Source of the DNA: Proteobacteria bacterium ST_bin16
GTDB lineage: Bacteria; Pseudomonadota; Gammaproteobacteria; Burkholderiales; Nitrosomonadaceae
Assembly (NCBI GenBank): GCA_002083595.1
Contig: MSXT01000023.1
Location: forward strand, 1 to 43,787
Length of the DNA: 43,787 bases
Reading direction: 5' to 3'
This document shows, piece after piece, positions 41,633 through 43,787 of the stretch. The notes under the pieces were generated by a model that was not told the DNA's origin, made no database searches, and saw only the letters and a list, made by a program, of their open reading frames with translations. The first letter of the stretch is position 1. The number at the start of each line of letters is the position of its first letter. The position numbers and the translations under genes were made by a program.

Positions 41633-42507
41633 TAAAGCCCTGCCGCGTCATAAAAAGTTTCTATCGAACCCTGTTCAGCGATATCGCCCAGAATTCCGCC
41701 AGCCGTGTAAATCTTGCCGTCTTTGCTGCCCACACACACGGAATTGTCATAACAGCGGGCATAGTAGCCGAAGACAAAACGGCTTTCGGCAGCATGCGGA
41801 AATAATTCTTTCATCTCTGATTCCGCCCAATCAAACAGTGCATCCATGCGCTGGTAATCGTTCAATCGGACTTCCGGCGGCACTTTCAACGCTTCGGAAA
41901 GCGCCAATGGATCGAACTTGGCTTGGGCATTGATATGAAAAACCAATGCAAATGGAACAGAGGGTTTATAGAGTATGCGCTCGCCTGATTCATCGACGCC
42001 TGCAATACTGATGAAGACCATATAAGCGCCATCATCCGGTAAAGATCCATCCGCTTTCTGGATCCGGAAAATCGCATGGGCTTCGAAATTGCTCCTGTTC
42101 GTTAAACTATCGATGACTCCTTGTAACCCACTCCCTTCTTTATCGGTGACTACGTTTTCATCCGCTAAACGGCTGATCACGAGTTGCTCGGCAAAGCCTT
42201 CTTTCAACCATTGTGATTGCTCACTTGACCATTTCAACAAGGTGCTTTCGGTTTGATAGCCGACTATGCCGCCTTGGTCAAAACCTAAGCCCGTAAATCC
42301 GGAATCTCCCATGCGATAAGGCGTTAATGAATCGGCAAATGAGATGACGAATGCCTTGTGGTCACCCAGCGCTCTTCCCTGACGCTGGATATCGACTTCA
42401 ATTTTTCCATCGCGCCATGCAAATGCCATGTTCGGTTCACCTTCATGCGCCATCGCCATGGTGCTGAAAAAAAGTAAAAGCGATCCTATACAAATAGTTT
42501 TAATCAA
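41632..42507 (-). CDS. Exported protein of TonB locus (paralogue A), first gene of operon
   Basis: 291 residues. Signal (ICIGSLLLFFSTMAMA) followed by a mature start HEGEPNMAFAWRDGKIEVDI. The middle has DSGFTGLGFDQGGIVGYQTESTLLKW, then SNFEAHAIFRIQ, DDGAYMVFISIAGVDESGE and PFALVFHIN, aligning in order with the second exported protein of this operon. The C-terminal 65 residues (FDWAESEMKELFPH, GYYARCYDNSVCVGSKDGKIYTAGGILG, AGL) are nearly the same module. Two conserved cysteines in YARCYxNxVCVG may bind metal or form a disulphide. Stop and receptor start overlap. Confidence 0.8.
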   Translation of the reverse strand: MIKTICIGSLLLFFSTMAMAHEGEPNMAFAWRDGKIEVDIQRQGRALGDHKAFVISFADSLTPYRMGDSGFTGLGFDQGGIVGYQTESTLLKWSSEQSQWLKEGFAEQLVISRLADENVVTDKEGSGLQGVIDSLTNRSNFEAHAIFRIQKADGSLPDDGAYMVFISIAGVDESGERILYKPSVPFALVFHINAQAKFDPLALSEALKVPPEVRLNDYQRMDALFDWAESEMKELFPHAAESRFVFGYYARCYDNSVCVGSKDGKIYTAGGILGDIAEQGSIETFYDAAGL

Positions 42508-42631
42508 AAGATACTCCGGTAATTTTTCAAAAAGGGATTCGTAATGCGAATCTATAAAAGCGTTGCTACCTTGAGAGAGGAATTCCGGTTTTCATAAGAA
42601 CTCCCGATTGACGTAATTTAGTACTCATTTA

Positions 42632-42653
42632 TTGTTGTAATGTGTTGCAACAA
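42632..42653. promoter_or_regulatory. Palindromic operator candidate upstream of TonB operon (Zur-like?)
   Basis: TTGTTG-n10-CAACAA with additional inner AA/TT symmetry, 125 bases upstream of the first gene of the operon. Sixteen of 22 positions obey the dyad. It lies where a metal-responsive repressor would block transcription. It does not fit the standard spacing of gammaproteobacterial Zur boxes, so the Zur label is a guess. Confidence 0.4.
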
Positions 42654-42745
42654 CCCTATTTCCTAATCAAAGAGAACCTTCAAATCGATTCGGGATTGCT
42701 ACAACTATTGAACCGATCTTATTAAAATAGGAAATGAAGATCAAT

Positions 42746-42784
42746 GCGGCAAAACGCCGCACAGGCCGTGCTTATCAAGCACGG
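42746..42784. repeat. Two tandem hairpins
   Basis: GCGGC-n5-GCCGC (42746-42760) followed by CCGTGCTT-atc-AAGCACGG (42766-42784). They lie between the operon promoter and a restriction-modification remnant. No T-run follows, so they are not typical terminators; they may be the scar or edge of a repeat element. Confidence 0.4.
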
Positions 42785-42893
42785 TGACTGGACCGGATGA
42801 ATCCGGACAATCTCGTAAAGATAAAATAGTGCTCACTTCAGCACTGGACCGGCTGCTGATGGAAACCGTATTGCGGTTGGATGCATTAAGAAA

Positions 42894-43039
42894 GCCCTGG
42901 CACTACGGCTTCCCTTGGTCCGAAGTTATCAAACGATCACCAGCCTGCTGCCCGCCATCGCAATTAGGAAGTCCGGTAAAAAAACGATGCAAACCGTTGA
43001 TAGTGAATACATGGCCGGCACTGATGGCCGGTACTGATG
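42894..43039 (+). pseudogene. Remnant of an MmeI-like gene, C-terminal end
   Basis: Bases 42930-42956 are identical over 27 positions to 35617-35643, inside the 3' end of the restriction-modification gene. Translation continues as YQTITSLLPA..RKSGKKT, against YQTITSLLPA..RKPGKKT in the intact gene. Just before, YGFPWSE is like NNFPWPE of the intact protein, but it is in another frame and 210 bases closer, so a deletion joins them. The copy diverges after this tail and is non-functional. Confidence 0.7.
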
Positions 43040-43064
43040 TCCGCATGGAAGAATGGACAGATAA

Positions 43065-43095
43065 AAATACGGTGAACCGGTCATTCACCGTATTT
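43065..43095 (-). terminator. Terminator after smbP-like gene
   Basis: AAATACGGTGAA and TTCACCGTATTT form a perfect 12-base stem with a seven-base loop; on the minus strand it is followed by TTTTTAT. It lies 13 bases past the stop of the minus-strand smbP-like gene. Confidence 0.85.
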
Positions 43096-43107
43096 AAGGT
43101 GCTGAAG

Positions 43108-43488
43108 CTAGTAGGACGATTGCTTTGGGGCGGAGGCGGGGGCGGGGGTGGATACGGCTTGCTTAAAATGGGTTACAGCATCTGTGGCCGCTTTCTTGGC
43201 TGCTTCGGTATTTCCACCCTTGCCTTCTTTGATCGCATCATCCAGGCATTTGATACCATCATCGATATGTTTGGGGTCGCTTTTGGCGTTTTTATTATTT
43301 TTCGCATCAATGGCATGCGCTTTCGCATGCTCGGCATGTTCGGCTACTGCTTTGCCATCAGCCGCAGCGGCCGCAGCTTCAGCGTGCTTTATGGCGTGCA
43401 CCAGATGGCTTTCTCCGGCTATTGCACTCAGTGAAAAAAGAATCATGATCATGATGCTGGTAAAAAACAGCCGTGTTTTTACGCTCAT
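43108..43488 (-). CDS. Small metal-binding protein, SmbP-like
   Basis: 126 residues. Signal (FTSIMIMILFSLSAIAG) then a helical-hairpin repeat protein rich in Ala, Lys, His and Asp: HLVHAIKHAEAAAAAADGKAV, EHAEHAKAHAIDAK, and DDGIKCLDDAIKEGKGGNTEAAKKAATDAVTHFKQA. The heptad-like HxxHA repeats match SmbP of Nitrosomonas europaea, a periplasmic copper-binding protein. Fewer His residues remain in the second half, replaced by Asp and Lys, and a Cys appears (IKCLDD), so metal preference may differ. The ATG has GAAAGGAG upstream; a Pro/Ala tail ends the protein. A large opposite-strand frame over this gene is spurious. Confidence 0.85.
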   Translation of the reverse strand: MSVKTRLFFTSIMIMILFSLSAIAGESHLVHAIKHAEAAAAAADGKAVAEHAEHAKAHAIDAKNNKNAKSDPKHIDDGIKCLDDAIKEGKGGNTEAAKKAATDAVTHFKQAVSTPAPASAPKQSSY

Positions 43489-43685
43489 TTTATAACTCCT
43501 TTCAAATTCATTGATCGACGGGAAATCTTTTGATTACCCTCCACTTTTCATACTAGAGTGATTGGCGTCATTAATGAATAAGCATTGTGCTTATTTTTCT
43601 TGTAGTTATTCGCCTACAGCTGTCAGGGTATATGCCGGTGGCGATACCAGAAAGAACATTGAGGACTCGGATTATTTAACCACTA

Positions 43686-43755
43686 CGCAGGCGGTGTGCG
43701 ATGCCCATCAATGCGGCATCTGTTAAAAAGTCCGGTAAGCGGTCAGCAGGATAAA
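43686..43755 (+). pseudogene. Second, smaller MmeI-like remnant
   Basis: 43688-43706 agrees at 17 of 19 positions with 35431-35449 (the QAVLDA stretch of the intact enzyme). About 20 bases later, in another frame, VKKSGKRSAG and a stop recall the tail RKPGKKT. It looks like a further-deleted copy of the same 3' end. Short, so less certain than the first remnant. Confidence 0.4.
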
Positions 43756-43758
43756 CTA

Positions 43759-43787
43759 GGGAAGTGCTGATTAATTCAACGAACGTG
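43759..43787. mobile_element. Possible end of an insertion element, cut by window edge
   Basis: GGGAAGTGCTGATTAATTC at the right edge resembles the GGAAGCTCTGA ends of the MITE at 32.8 kb and the general look of IS termini in this group. Nothing of the element body is visible. Confidence 0.3.

Larger units (their letters stand above)
43496..43787. other. Gene-poor right edge
   Basis: About 290 bases upstream of the smbP-like gene. The first part is AT-rich and should hold its promoter. From about 43686 it carries a second small restriction-modification-like remnant, and from 43759 an insertion-element-like end cut by the window. No intact gene is seen. Confidence 0.45.

Noticed and set aside
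43126..43150. G-rich run GGGGCGGAGGCGGGGGCGGGGGTGG as a quadruplex switch
   Set aside because: It encodes the Pro/Ala tail of the smbP-like protein on the minus strand, which explains the composition.
42784..43434. 216-codon plus-strand frame
   Set aside because: It runs antisense over the smbP-like gene, which has a signal peptide, a good Shine-Dalgarno and a terminator. Its first part crosses the restriction-modification remnant in the wrong frame.
1..43787. CRISPR arrays, tRNA and rRNA genes
   Set aside because: No evenly spaced direct repeats and no cloverleaf or rRNA sequence were recognised; a dedicated scan could still find a degenerate one.

Overview
The window looks like chromosomal DNA of an ammonia-oxidising betaproteobacterium close to Nitrosomonas. 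The pointers are a homologue of the small periplasmic metal-binding protein SmbP known from Nitrosomonas europaea, a PEP-CTERM protein with a PEP-CTERM-associated CAAX-type protease, a lipoyl-domain-bearing E3 subunit, and many haem and outer-membrane proteins. Species assignment is inference. No tRNA, rRNA or CRISPR array was recognised.

Layout. 1-6.2 kb: end of pgi, glgA, convergent bolA-like gene, an outer-membrane di-haem cytochrome c lipoprotein and a run of small genes (VOC, lipoprotein, GFA-type zinc enzyme, unknown). 6.2-8.06 kb: an AT-rich island with an HNH-nuclease gene followed at its stop codon by an attC-like site and a decayed second reading frame. I read this as one intact and one broken integron-type gene cassette without an integrase. 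8.07-12.6 kb: FecR-like lipoprotein, proA, lpdA, a small exported protein. 12.8-16.07 kb: a tightly coupled trio (retropepsin-like zinc-protease family, inactive transglutaminase plus 7TM, RimK-like ATP-grasp ligase). 16-24.3 kb: an Hpt-REC-REC-GGDEF protein, an alpha/beta hydrolase, a universal stress protein, bamD and rluD with overlapping divergent starts, a porin and a PilZ protein. 24.3-31.5 kb: CAAX protease-like protein, dinB, GIY-YIG protein, YchJ-like protein, an orphan exported protein, greB, a Tat-exported PLP decarboxylase, an SMR transporter and a PEP-CTERM protein.

31.7-36.3 kb: a glycerate dehydrogenase-like gene, a 140-bp miniature inverted-repeat element, a single-chain MmeI-like restriction-modification enzyme with a mosaic specificity domain, and an overlapping gene of unknown function. 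36.4-42.5 kb: one six-gene minus-strand operon with two related exported proteins, a ZnuD-like TonB-dependent receptor, tonB, exbB and exbD. It is best explained as a self-contained metal (probably zinc) uptake system with a palindromic operator upstream. 42.7-43.8 kb: scrap DNA with two remnants of an MmeI-like gene on either side of an smbP-like gene, and an insertion-element-like end at the right edge.

The most interesting parts are the cassette island at 6.2-8.06 kb, the TonB locus with its paired paralogues and shared cysteine-bearing C-terminal module, the exported decarboxylase at 28.9 kb, and the mosaic restriction-modification gene with remnants 7-8 kb away. All family names come from motif recognition by eye; no database search was run.
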